From: CAZCAC01 sp964496575
GTDB lineage: Bacteria > Planctomycetota > UBA1135 > GCA-002686595
DNA length: 64,000 nt
Reading direction: 5' to 3'
NCBI GenBank assembly: GCA_964496575.1
Contig: CAZCAC010000015.1
Span: 37,924-101,923 of the forward strand
This document shows, one piece after another, positions 33,402-42,119 of this stretch. Made by a program: the position numbers and the translations under genes. Under the pieces are notes generated by a model. The model saw only the letters and a list, made by a program, of their open reading frames with translations. It was not told where the DNA came from and did not search any database. Position 1 is the stretch's first letter. Each line of letters starts with the position of its first letter.

Positions 33402-36043
33402 AGGCGATCCAGCGCGCCTACTGCGAGTATCTGCTGTCGCTCGCCGGCGAGGACGCTCTCACCTTCGAGTCCTTCTGCGCGAGCCGACCGGAAGAGGAGG
33501 AGGCGTTGCGGGGGCTGGCGTTCGAGTGGGGGGAGCTCTTCGACACGGCGCCGGTCCGCACCGATCAGCGGGAGCTCGCGGCGGCGCTCCTCGGCCGCTT
33601 CGGTGACGGGTTTCCGGCCGAGGAGGCGTCGGCGACGGAGCGGGCGCGGCGCGCCGTCGCGCTGCGACCGGACGACCCGCGCTATCGGCTCGGCGAGGAG
33701 ATCGGCCGCGGCGGAATGGGAGCGGTCTTCGAGGCGGAGGACCGGAACCTCGGGCGCCACGTGGCGATGAAGGTGCTCCTCGGTCACGCCGCGGGCGGAG
33801 AGGGCGCGGCGCAAGTCTCGCCCGCGAGGGTGCGCCGCTTCCTCGAGGAGGCGCGGGTGACCGGCGAGCTCACCCACCCGTGCATCGTACCCGTGCACGA
33901 GCTCGGCCTCGACGAGGAGGGAAACCTCTTCTTCACCATGCGTCGCGTGCGTGGCCGGGACCTCGCGCACATCTTCGAGCTCGCCCGGCGCGGCGCAGAG
34001 GGATGGACGGTGCGGCGGGCGCTCGAGGTGCTGCTCCAGGTGTGTCAGGTCATCGCGCTGGCGCACTCGCGCGGGATCACGCACCGCGACCTGAAGCCGG
34101 CCAACGTCCTGGTCGGTGACTTCAGCGAGGTCTACTGCCTCGACTGGGGACTGGCGCGCCGGGAGGCGAGCGCGCGAGCGGCCCGGCCCGCTGGCGGGGG
34201 GGAGATCGAGGCGGGCAGCAGTGCCCTCGTGGCCGGCACGCTCGACGGGACGGTGATCGGGACCCCTTCGTACATGTCCCCCGAGCAGGCGCTGGGTCGC
34301 CCCGAGGCGACCGGCCCGCACTCCGACGTCTACGGACTGGGGGCGATGCTGTACCACCTCCTGACCGGAAGGCCGCCGTTCGTCGATCGGGGCAGCGCGA
34401 CCACGCCGCGCGAGGTGCTCGACGCGGTGCTCTTCGGCGAGCTGGAGTCGATCGAGGTCACCGCGCCGGGAACGCCTCCCGAGCTGGTGGCGATCTGCGA
34501 GAAGGCGATGGCGAGGGATCCGGAGCGACGCTACGCCGGCGCGAGGGAGCTCGCCGAGGAGCTGCGAGCGTATCTCGAGGGCCGCGTGGTTCGCTCCTAC
34601 GAGTCGGGGACCTGGGCGCAGCTGCGCAAGTGGGTCGGCCGGCACCGCGGTCTTTCCGGCGCGTTGCTCGCCGGTCTGCTCGTCGTCTTCGCCACCCTCG
34701 GCCTGGTCGCCCTCCTGGCCGAGCGGAGCACCCGCCATCTGCTTCTCCTCTCGGACGACGAGCTGCGCGCGCACCTGATCCGACAGGAGGAGTATCTGTG
34801 GCCCGCCCACCCCGACCGCCGCGCCGGAATCGAGGAGTGGCTCGCCGCGGCGCGGCGTCTCGCCGGCCGCCTCGAGGATCACGAGGCGCGCCTGGCGTTG
34901 TGGGCGAGCGAGCTCGGCGAGGGTGACCTGAAGGCGATCGACGCCATCGACCAGCGGAGGGAGTCCCTGACCCTGGCGCTCGAGCTGACCGGCGAGCGCA
35001 AGGAGAAGATCTGGCGCTTTCTCACCCAGCGCGAGCTGGTCGAGGAGTTGACCGACTTCTGCGGACTGGACGGACGGCTCGCCGACGTCGAGGCGGAGCG
35101 GCGCTGGATCGATGAGCTGGAGCGCGAGCTCTCTCCGGAGTGGCGAGTGGCGAGCGTGGCGATCGCGAGTTCGCCGTGCTACGGCGGCCTGGAGCTGCGC
35201 CCGCAGCTCGGCCTGGTGCCGCTCGGCCCCGACCCGGTCAGCGGGCTGTGGGAGTTCGGACACCCTCGTTCCGGCGAGGTGCCGACGCGAGGGCCGGACG
35301 AGAGACTGGAGCTGCACGCCCGCAGCGGCCTGGTCTTCGTGCTGCTGCCGGGAGGTGTGTACCGGCAGGGAGCGAGCCTCGCCACCGACCCGTGGGCACA
35401 GCCGAGAGAGGGCCCGGCGGAGCTCGTGGCGCTGGATCCCTTCTTCATGTCCAAGTACGAGCTGACGGAGGGGCAGCTGCGGCGACTGCTCGGTGATCGC
35501 CGGGGGCCGGCGCTCGAGAACGACCGGCTTCCCGCGGTGCTGGAGTTCGATGACGCCGCGCTCGTGGCCAGGCGTCGCTTCCTCGAGCTCCCGACGGAGG
35601 CGCGCTGGGAGTACGCCGCGCGCGCGGGGACCACCACGCCGTGGTACACGGGAGCCGATCCGGAGGAAGTCCTCGCGATGGCCAACCTGGGCGGGACCGG
35701 CTTCCTCGGCTGCCATGCCGACGGGCGGGCGCCGGTCGGTGGGTGCACGCCCAACCCGTTCGGGCTCCATGACGTGCACGGCAACCTCTCGGAGTACTGC
35801 TGGGAAGGCCGCGGATCCTACGTCGTGCCACCCCTGCCCGGCGATGGCTTTCGTTTCATGATGTCCGGCTCTCGAGTCGTACGGGGTGGGAACCACCTGC
35901 TCGGCGCGGTACAGGCACGCTGCGCGGGGAGAATGGAGTATCGAGACGCACGGCAGCGAGTCGGCTTCCGCCCGGCGCGGTCGATCGATCCGAAGGTGTG
36001 GCACCTGGAGACCAACGACGAAACGTCTCTCCCGCATCAATGA
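33398..36043 (+). CDS. membrane Hanks-type Ser/Thr protein kinase with C-terminal FGE/SUMF1-like domain
   Basis: 881-aa protein with the same architecture as its upstream neighbour, but with an intact kinase: GRGGMGAVFEAEDRNLG (Gly loop), VAMKVL (Lys125), THRDLKPANVLVGD (Asp231, Asn), CLDWGLAR (DFG as DWG, Asp249) and GTPSYMSPEQALG (activation segment). TM helix near 415-440 (LLAGLLVVFATLGLVALLA). The C-terminal FGE-like domain (about 675-870: DPFFMSKYELTEGQLRRLL, LPTEARWEYAARAG, NPFGLHDVHGNLSEYCW, RVGFRPAR) lacks an obvious FGE catalytic Cys pair, so it is likely a ligand-binding ectodomain. Start GTG 33398 overlaps the pseudokinase stop; the longer frame from 33248 is out of context. Confidence 0.92.
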   Translation: MKAIQRAYCEYLLSLAGEDALTFESFCASRPEEEEALRGLAFEWGELFDTAPVRTDQRELAAALLGRFGDGFPAEEASATERARRAVALRPDDPRYRLGEEIGRGGMGAVFEAEDRNLGRHVAMKVLLGHAAGGEGAAQVSPARVRRFLEEARVTGELTHPCIVPVHELGLDEEGNLFFTMRRVRGRDLAHIFELARRGAEGWTVRRALEVLLQVCQVIALAHSRGITHRDLKPANVLVGDFSEVYCLDWGLARREASARAARPAGGGEIEAGSSALVAGTLDGTVIGTPSYMSPEQALGRPEATGPHSDVYGLGAMLYHLLTGRPPFVDRGSATTPREVLDAVLFGELESIEVTAPGTPPELVAICEKAMARDPERRYAGARELAEELRAYLEGRVVRSYESGTWAQLRKWVGRHRGLSGALLAGLLVVFATLGLVALLAERSTRHLLLLSDDELRAHLIRQEEYLWPAHPDRRAGIEEWLAAARRLAGRLEDHEARLALWASELGEGDLKAIDAIDQRRESLTLALELTGERKEKIWRFLTQRELVEELTDFCGLDGRLADVEAERRWIDELERELSPEWRVASVAIASSPCYGGLELRPQLGLVPLGPDPVSGLWEFGHPRSGEVPTRGPDERLELHARSGLVFVLLPGGVYRQGASLATDPWAQPREGPAELVALDPFFMSKYELTEGQLRRLLGDRRGPALENDRLPAVLEFDDAALVARRRFLELPTEARWEYAARAGTTTPWYTGADPEEVLAMANLGGTGFLGCHADGRAPVGGCTPNPFGLHDVHGNLSEYCWEGRGSYVVPPLPGDGFRFMMSGSRVVRGGNHLLGAVQARCAGRMEYRDARQRVGFRPARSIDPKVWHLETNDETSLPHQ

Positions 36044-36045
36044 CG

Positions 36046-36073
36046 TTGCAAAGCGGCCGGACCCGCGCACAAT
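36046..36073 (+). promoter_or_regulatory. promoter-like TTGCAA-N16-CACAAT before ispH
   Basis: TTGCAA (36046-36051) and CACAAT (36068-36073) are spaced by 16 bp. They end 9 nt before the ATG at 36083. This is the most sigma70-like pair I saw. The transcript would have a very short leader or none. Confidence 0.45.
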
Positions 36074-36082
36074 CGGACGGAC

Positions 36083-37813
36083 ATGCCTGTCAAACTCGCC
36101 AAGACCGCCGGCTTCTGCATGGGCGTGCGCCGCGCCATGAACGCCGTGCTCGACGCCTCCCACAAGGCCGAGAAGCGGATCTACACGCTCGGGCCGCTGG
36201 TGCACAACAACCAGGCGATGGAGATGCTCGAGTCGAAGGACGTCCGCGTCGTCTCGGCGGGCGAAGAGGTCGACGAGGGGCGCCTCTACATCCGGGCGCA
36301 CGGAATCGCGCCGGAGAAGCGGGCGAGCCTCGACCGTCCCGGCGTCGAGGTCGTCGACATGACCTGTCCCCACGTGCGGCGCGCGCAGATGATCGTCGGG
36401 CGGCACGCGAAGAACGGGTATCACTCGATCATCGTCGGTGACGCCGGGCACGCCGAGGTGGAAGGGCTCCTCGGGCACGCGGGGGGGCGCGGGTGGGTCG
36501 TGGCGAGCGCCGAGGAGGTCGCCGAGCTTCCCGCGGAGCTCGAGCCGGTGTGCGTGGTGGCGCAGACCACCCAGAACGCGAGGCGCTTCCAGGAGATCGT
36601 GCCCCTGCTCGAGGAGCGCTATCCCGGCGCGGAGGTCCACAACACCGTCTGCCGGGCGACCGACGACCGGCAGGAAGAGGTGCGCACGCTGGCCCGCGAG
36701 GTCGACGCCGTGGTGGTGGTCGGTGGCCGGCACAGCGCCAACACCGTGCGCTTGGCGGAGATCGCGCGTGAGGAGGACGTCCCGACCTATCACATCGAGA
36801 CCGCCGCCGAGCTCGATGCTGCCGAGCTCCGCGGCCACGAGACGGTCGGGATCACCGCGGGTGCGTCGACGCCGCACTGGGTCTTCGGCGAGGTCGTCGA
36901 CAGCGTGGAGGAGAGCCTGCGGAACCGCGCGCCGTGGGCCCGCTTCCTCCGGGGACTGCTCGGCTTCGGCGTGCACTCCTACCTGTACATCGGCACCGGG
37001 AGCGCGGCGACCACCTACGCGGCGCTGCGGCTGCTCGACATCGAGCCGCGCCTCGACTACTTGCTGCTGACCCTGATGTACGTCGTCTCGATGCACATCG
37101 TCAACTGCTTCACCGACCGGGCGGCGGCGAAGCTGAACGACCCGCAGCGGATGAGACTGCTCGGAAGCTGGCCGCGGGCCTTCCTGGTGACGGCGATCCT
37201 GCTGGGAGGAGCGAACCTGGTGCTGGCGTCGATGTACGGGCGCTACGCGTTCCTGTTCATGCTGTTCAGCCTGGTCGCGGGGATCGGCTACAACCTGCAG
37301 TGGATCCCGACGTGGCTGTCCCGCCGGATCGGCGCCAAGGCGGTCCGGGAGATCCCCGGCTCCAAGGACTTCTTCCTCGCGCTGGCATGGGCGACGGTGG
37401 CGGTGATCCTGCCCTGCCTGATCGAGCGGGAGGTCCCCGCCTTCCCCGAGGTCTGCGTCTTCCTCTTCCTGTTCCTGATGGTCTTCATCCGCTCGCTGGT
37501 GTTCTCGATCAGCGACGTGGAGGGAGACCGCATCGTCGGCAAGGAGACCTTCCCGCTGGTGATGGGGCTGCGCGCGACGCAGCGCCTGGTGGTGATCAGC
37601 CTGGCGATCCTCTTCGTCATCGCCTGCCTCGACATCGTCACGCCATGGTCGGCGGTGGGGGGAATCCTCCTGCTGCCGGTCTGCGCGTACGTGGCGCTCT
37701 ACCTGTACCTCGCCCAACGTCGCCGGCTGTCGCGCGGGGTCTTCTTCGAGGTGGTGGTCGACGCGCAGTTCATCCTCACTGGTTTGCTCGCCTACTCGAT
37801 TCCACACGGATGA
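36083..37813 (+). CDS. ispH: IspH (HMBPP reductase) fused to a UbiA-type membrane prenyltransferase domain
   Basis: 576-aa fusion. Residues 1-285 are IspH, the last MEP-pathway enzyme, which makes IPP and DMAPP. The three [4Fe-4S] ligands are present (GFCMGV Cys12, MTCPHV Cys95, NTVCRAT Cys190), as are the active-site GPLVHNN, GHAEVEG and AQTTQN. Residues 300-576 are multi-spanning membrane helices with UbiA-like motifs: NCFTD (341-345), matching NxxxD, and DVEGDRIVGKETFPLVMG (478 on), matching the second Asp motif. The C-terminal half thus probably transfers a prenyl chain to an aromatic or other acceptor; the acceptor is unknown. No stop or start separates the halves. IspH alone is usually about 300-320 aa. 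Confidence 0.88.
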   Translation: MPVKLAKTAGFCMGVRRAMNAVLDASHKAEKRIYTLGPLVHNNQAMEMLESKDVRVVSAGEEVDEGRLYIRAHGIAPEKRASLDRPGVEVVDMTCPHVRRAQMIVGRHAKNGYHSIIVGDAGHAEVEGLLGHAGGRGWVVASAEEVAELPAELEPVCVVAQTTQNARRFQEIVPLLEERYPGAEVHNTVCRATDDRQEEVRTLAREVDAVVVVGGRHSANTVRLAEIAREEDVPTYHIETAAELDAAELRGHETVGITAGASTPHWVFGEVVDSVEESLRNRAPWARFLRGLLGFGVHSYLYIGTGSAATTYAALRLLDIEPRLDYLLLTLMYVVSMHIVNCFTDRAAAKLNDPQRMRLLGSWPRAFLVTAILLGGANLVLASMYGRYAFLFMLFSLVAGIGYNLQWIPTWLSRRIGAKAVREIPGSKDFFLALAWATVAVILPCLIEREVPAFPEVCVFLFLFLMVFIRSLVFSISDVEGDRIVGKETFPLVMGLRATQRLVVISLAILFVIACLDIVTPWSAVGGILLLPVCAYVALYLYLAQRRRLSRGVFFEVVVDAQFILTGLLAYSIPHG

Positions 37814-37894
37814 GCGAGCGGAGCCGATGGCGGTGTTCTGTTCGGGTCTCGTTCGAAACCCCTCACCCCGTTCTTCCTGTCGCAGGGCAGCGCG

Positions 37895-37900
37895 TACAAT
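37895..37900 (+). promoter_or_regulatory. -10-like element TACAAT before the PQQ-like cluster
   Basis: GCGTACAATGC lies 40 nt before the ATG at 37941. It follows the IspH-UbiA gene by about 80 bp. Probable promoter of the first propeller genes. This also argues against the upstream ATG at 37899 being the start. Confidence 0.4.
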
Positions 37901-37940
37901 GCACCGATTCGTCCTCCAACTGCGCGAACCAGCATCTCCG

Positions 37941-39491
37941 ATGACCGAGACCACCTCCCGCCGCTTCCGCTCCTGTCACCTCCTCCTCGTCCTCTGCACC
38001 GCGGCCCCGCTCGCCTCGGGAGCCGGGGACTGGCCGATGTGGGGGCACGACGAGACGCGCAACATGGCCAGCGACGAGAAGGGTCTGCCGGACAGCTTCG
38101 CGACCGGCGACTTCATCGGTGCCAGCGACGACATCGACCCGGCGACGACCGAGAACGTCAAGTGGGTCGCGCGCCTGGGCGGGCAGACCTACGGCAATCC
38201 GACCGTCGCCGGCGGGCGGGTGTACGTCGGGACGAACAACGATTCCCTGCGCGACAAGCGCTACAAGGGGGACCGCTCCTGCGTGATGTGCTTCGACGAG
38301 GAGACGGGGGAGTTCCTCTGGCAGCTCGCCGTGCCGAAGCTGGGCACGGGGATGGTCAGTGACTGGGACTACGTCGGTATCTGCTCCTCGCCCTCGGTGG
38401 AGGGGAACCGGGCCTACCTCGTCACCAACCGCTGCGAGGTGATCTGCCTCGACGCCGCGGGCCTCTCCGACGGGAACGATGGTGAGTTCCAGGACGAGGC
38501 GCGCTACCTGGCGGGTCCCGAGGGCGAGCCGCAGGAGCTGGCCGAGAGCGACGCTGACATCATCTGGGTCCTCGACATGATCGAGGAGTGCGGCGTGCAG
38601 CCGCACAACATCACCTCGAGCGCCGTGCTGGTCGCCGGGGACCTCGTGTGGGCGGCGACCTCCAACGGTGTCGACGTCGAGGACGCGAGGATCCCCGCGC
38701 CGGAGGCGCCCGGCCTGATCGCGATCGACAAGAAGAGCGGGAAGCTCGTCGCCGCGGAGGCCTCGGGGATCTCCTCGCGGATCTTCAACGGTGGCTGGTC
38801 CTCGCCGGCGTACCTGCGCCAGGGGGAGACCGAGCTCTGTATCTTCGGCGGTCCGGACGGCTTCTGCTACGCCTTCTCGCCGGAGGCGGCGAAGGACGAG
38901 GCGGGGCGGAGCGTGCTGAAGGAGGTGTGGCGCGCCGACTGCAACCGCCAGGAGCAGCGCGTCGACGAGAAGGGCGAGGCGATCTCGCACTCCCGGCGCA
39001 ACGGACCGAGCGAGGTGCTGGCCACGCCGGTGGTCCACGAGGGCAAGGTGTACTGCCTGACCGGGCAGGAACCCGACCACTGTCAGGGCCGGGGCAACCT
39101 GATCTGCTTCGACGCCTCGGGCCAGGAGCTCTGGTCCTACGCGGAGATCAACCGCTCGATGTCGACGGTGGCGATCGGAGACGGGCTGCTCTTCGCCTGC
39201 GACTACGCGGGGTTCGTGTACTGCCTCGACGCCGTGACCGGCGAGCTGTACTGGAGGCACGATACGATGGGCTACACCTGGGGGTCACCGCTGCTCGCCG
39301 ACGGCAAGGTGTACATCGGCAACGAGGACGGGTACCTGACGATCCTGCCCGCGCGCAAGGAGTACGTGAAGAAGGACGTGAAGGAGCTCGAGCTGAGCGC
39401 GCCCGTCTACGCGTCGCTGATCGCGGCGAACGGCGCGCTCTTCCTGGCCAGTCACACGCACCTCTACGCGATTGCCGCGTCGAAGGAGTGA
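37941..39491 (+). CDS. secreted PQQ-like beta-propeller protein 1
   Basis: 516-aa exported propeller. Signal peptide RSCHLLLVLCTAAPLASGAG, then WPMWGHDETRNM, a typical opening of planctomycete PQQ-like proteins. Blade motifs include GNPTVAGGRVYVGTNN, CFDEETGEFLWQLA, NITSSAVLVAGDLVW, CFDASGQELWSYAE, CLDAVTGELYWRHD and GSPLLADGKVYIGNEDG. No residues of a functional quinoprotein dehydrogenase site are evident, so a binding role is as likely as an enzymatic one. First of five consecutive propeller genes; 3 nt separate it from the next. Confidence 0.88.
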   Translation: MTETTSRRFRSCHLLLVLCTAAPLASGAGDWPMWGHDETRNMASDEKGLPDSFATGDFIGASDDIDPATTENVKWVARLGGQTYGNPTVAGGRVYVGTNNDSLRDKRYKGDRSCVMCFDEETGEFLWQLAVPKLGTGMVSDWDYVGICSSPSVEGNRAYLVTNRCEVICLDAAGLSDGNDGEFQDEARYLAGPEGEPQELAESDADIIWVLDMIEECGVQPHNITSSAVLVAGDLVWAATSNGVDVEDARIPAPEAPGLIAIDKKSGKLVAAEASGISSRIFNGGWSSPAYLRQGETELCIFGGPDGFCYAFSPEAAKDEAGRSVLKEVWRADCNRQEQRVDEKGEAISHSRRNGPSEVLATPVVHEGKVYCLTGQEPDHCQGRGNLICFDASGQELWSYAEINRSMSTVAIGDGLLFACDYAGFVYCLDAVTGELYWRHDTMGYTWGSPLLADGKVYIGNEDGYLTILPARKEYVKKDVKELELSAPVYASLIAANGALFLASHTHLYAIAASKE

Positions 39492-39494
39492 GCC

Positions 39495-40667
39495 GTGAGG
39501 ACGAGGTCGGTCTTCGGTGTGCTCCTGCTCGCGGCGCTCGTCGTCCCGGTTGGGTGTGGCGAGGGTGAACCGGCATCGGGCGATGCGATCACGACCGCGG
39601 CGCCGGAAGGCGGCGGGAGCTGGGCGACCTTCCGCGGCGACCCCGGCCTGACCGGCGTGGCGACGGCCGGCCTGCCCGATCAGCTCGAGCTGCTCTGGAC
39701 CTACGAGGTCGGCAAGGCGATCACCTCGAGCGCCGTGGTGGGGGACGGCCGCGTCTACTTCGGCGCCGACGACTACAAACTGCATTGCGTCGACGCCGAG
39801 AGCGGCGAAGGGATCTGGACGTATCCCACCGAGGACATGATCGAGGCACCACCGCTCCTGGTCGACGGCGGGGTCTACGTCGGCTCGAGCGACTTCTTCT
39901 GCTACGCGCTCGATGCGGAGAGTGGGGAGCTGCGCTGGAAGTTCGAGACCGACGACCGGATCGTCGGCGGCGCCAACTACCACCGCGGCGAGGATGGGCT
40001 CTGGATCGTGATTGGCTCCTACGACTCGAACCTCTACTGCTTCGACGCGACGAGCGGCGAGGAGCGCTGGCGCTACTCGACCGACAACTACGTCAACGGC
40101 ACGCCGGCGGTGGCCGAGGGGCGGGCCGTATTCGGCGGTTGCGACGCGGTGCTGCACGCCGTCGACCTCGCCACCGGCGAGGCCGAAGGGACCGTCGAAC
40201 TCGGGCCGGACTGCCACGTAGCGGGGTCGGTCGGGATCTCCGGCGGGTGCGCCTATCTCGGGCACTACGGAAACCTCTTCATCCGCGTCGAGCTCGACAC
40301 CGGTGACACGCTCTGGAGCTATGGCGAGGGGGACTCGCCCTTCTTCTCGTCCCCGGCGATCGGCGAGGAGCGCGTGGTCTTCGGCGGCCGCGACCGGAAC
40401 CTGCACTGCGCGAGGCGGAGCGACGGGGAGCCGCTGTGGAAGTTCGCCACGCGGCGGAAGGTCGACGGCTCGCCGGTGATCGCCGGGGACGACGTGATCT
40501 TCGGATCCGCAGATGGGCGGCTCTACCGCCTCGACCTCCTCACCGGGGAAGAGCGGTGGAGTCACGACCTCGGCCGGGCGATCGTCGCCTCGCCCGCCGT
40601 GACCGGCGGCCGTGTTTACATCGGGTCAACGGACGGTTTGCTGTACGCTTTCGGTTCGAAGAACTGA
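39495..40667 (+). CDS. PQQ-like beta-propeller lipoprotein 2
   Basis: 390-aa propeller with a lipoprotein signal (VFGVLLLAALVVPVGC) and a short linker. The repeats are very regular: SSAVVGDGRVYFGADDYKLHC, DAESGEGIWTYPT, PPLLVDGGVYVGSSDFFCYAL, FDATSGEERWRYS, GTPAVAEGRAVFGGCDAVLH, GSPVIAGDDVIFGSADGRLYRL, ASPAVTGGRVYIGSTDGLLYA. This resembles BamB-like or PQQ-repeat lipoproteins. The start is GTG 39495, immediately after the previous stop, so the two are co-translated. An 87-bp gap with its own -10-like box follows. Confidence 0.87.
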   Translation: MRTRSVFGVLLLAALVVPVGCGEGEPASGDAITTAAPEGGGSWATFRGDPGLTGVATAGLPDQLELLWTYEVGKAITSSAVVGDGRVYFGADDYKLHCVDAESGEGIWTYPTEDMIEAPPLLVDGGVYVGSSDFFCYALDAESGELRWKFETDDRIVGGANYHRGEDGLWIVIGSYDSNLYCFDATSGEERWRYSTDNYVNGTPAVAEGRAVFGGCDAVLHAVDLATGEAEGTVELGPDCHVAGSVGISGGCAYLGHYGNLFIRVELDTGDTLWSYGEGDSPFFSSPAIGEERVVFGGRDRNLHCARRSDGEPLWKFATRRKVDGSPVIAGDDVIFGSADGRLYRLDLLTGEERWSHDLGRAIVASPAVTGGRVYIGSTDGLLYAFGSKN

Positions 40668-40705
40668 AGCGCGAAGGGCCTCGAGGTCCGCGTCGAGGTT
40701 CCGTC

Positions 40706-40711
40706 TAGAAT
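40706..40711 (+). promoter_or_regulatory. -10-like element TAGAAT before propellers 3-5
   Basis: TCTAGAATCGGTG lies 43 nt before the ATG at 40755. It shares CTAGAATCGGT with the element at 8470. This suggests an internal promoter in the propeller cluster. Confidence 0.4.
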
Positions 40712-40754
40712 CGGTGTGACCACCAGGCTGAAGGGCCCGATCCGGAGGTTCGAA

Positions 40755-42119
40755 ATGAAGATCCCGAAGTGCTTCTCGTTCACGCTCTCGTTCCTGTCGC
40801 TAGCCGGCCTCGGGGTGAGCGCGGTTCCCCCGCAGGACAGCCCCAACTGGCCCTCCTTCCGCGGCGCGGGCGGAGCCGGAGTCGCCGAAGGGCACGAGAC
40901 CTGCGTCGAGTGGGACATCGAGAAGGGCGAGAACATCCGCTGGCGCGTAGCGGTCCCCGGGATGGCCCACTCGTCGCCGGTGATCTGGGGTGATCGGCTC
41001 TTCGTGACCACCGCGATCCGGCTCGAAGGGGAGCAGGAGCTGACGGTGGGTCTCTACGGCGCGATCATGCCGGTCGAGGACGAGAGCCCCTTCTCCTTCG
41101 AGCTGCACTGCTTCGACAAGAAGAACGGTGAGGTGCTGTGGACGCACTCCTCCTGGGAGGGCGTGCCGAAGTACAAGCGCCACCCCAAGGGAAGCTTCGC
41201 CGCCTCCACGCCGGCCTGCGACGGAAAGCGGGTCGTCGCCTTCTACGGGACCGAGGGGCTCTACGCCTACGACCTGGAAGGAGAGCTGCTCTGGGAGAAG
41301 AGCTTCGGCGACCTCGACAGCGGCTACTACGTGGTCGTGGAGGCACAGTGGGGCTTCTCCGCCTCGCCGGTGCTTCACGACGACCTCGTGCTGGTGCAGT
41401 GCGACGTCCAGGGGCAGAGCTTCGTCGCTGCCCTCGATGCGGCGACCGGCGAGGAGAAGTGGCGCACGAATCGCGACGAGGTCCCCACCTGGAGCACCCC
41501 GACGGTCGACGTGCGCGAGGGGCGCAGCCAGGTGATCTGCAACGGCTACAAGCACATCGGCGGCTACGACCTCGAGACCGGCGCCGAGCTGTGGAAGCTG
41601 GTGGGCGGCGGCGACGTCCCCGTCCCGACGCCGATCATCAGCCACGATCTGATCTTCATCACCAACGCGCACGGTCGGATGCGGCCGATCTTCGCGATCG
41701 ACCCGATGGCCGAAGGCACGCTGACGATGGACCCGAAGGAGACCGAGGCGATGGTCTGGATGCACAGGAACCGGGGCAACTACATGCAGACTCCTCTCGT
41801 CTACGGCGAGGAGATCTACCTGTGCGGCGACGACGGGGTCCTCACCTGCCTCGACGTGGTGACGGGGGACCAGCACTACCGCGAGCGCCTCGGGCCGGGT
41901 GGGCGGACGGGCTTCACCGGGTCGGGGGTCGCCGCCGACGGCAAGCTGTACTTCTGCAGCGAGGTGGGCGACGTCTACGTCGTGGCCGCGGGGATGGACT
42001 TCGAGCTCCTCTCCGAGAACTCGCTCGGCGAGGAGTGCATGTCCTCGGCCGCCGTCTCGGAAGGGGTGCTCTACTACCGCTGTCGCGAGAACCTCGTGGC
42101 GATCGGCTCGGGAGAATGA
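40755..42119 (+). CDS. secreted PQQ-like beta-propeller protein 3
   Basis: 454-aa exported propeller. Signal peptide FSFTLSFLSLAGLGVSAVPP, then NWPSFRGAGGAGVAEGHET. The repeats include HSSPVIWGDRLFVTTA, CFDKKNGEVLWTHSS, GLYAYDLEGELLWEKS, ALDAATGEEKWRTN, GGYDLETGAELWKLVGGG and CLDVVTGDQHYRERLGPGG. The start ATG 40755 follows GGAGG; the frame upstream to 40716 is leader. Strongly similar throughout to the next protein (shared LVQCDVQGQSFVAALDA, ELWKL.GGGDVPVPTP, NYMQTPLVYG/VYMQTPLVYG), so the two arose by tandem duplication. It overlaps the next gene by 4 nt. Confidence 0.88.
   Translation: MKIPKCFSFTLSFLSLAGLGVSAVPPQDSPNWPSFRGAGGAGVAEGHETCVEWDIEKGENIRWRVAVPGMAHSSPVIWGDRLFVTTAIRLEGEQELTVGLYGAIMPVEDESPFSFELHCFDKKNGEVLWTHSSWEGVPKYKRHPKGSFAASTPACDGKRVVAFYGTEGLYAYDLEGELLWEKSFGDLDSGYYVVVEAQWGFSASPVLHDDLVLVQCDVQGQSFVAALDAATGEEKWRTNRDEVPTWSTPTVDVREGRSQVICNGYKHIGGYDLETGAELWKLVGGGDVPVPTPIISHDLIFITNAHGRMRPIFAIDPMAEGTLTMDPKETEAMVWMHRNRGNYMQTPLVYGEEIYLCGDDGVLTCLDVVTGDQHYRERLGPGGRTGFTGSGVAADGKLYFCSEVGDVYVVAAGMDFELLSENSLGEECMSSAAVSEGVLYYRCRENLVAIGSGE

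Noticed and set aside
32966..37954. 1662-codon minus-strand frame opposite the kinase and IspH genes
   Set aside because: Arg/Glu/His-rich shadow without any domain; both plus-strand genes show intact catalytic motifs.
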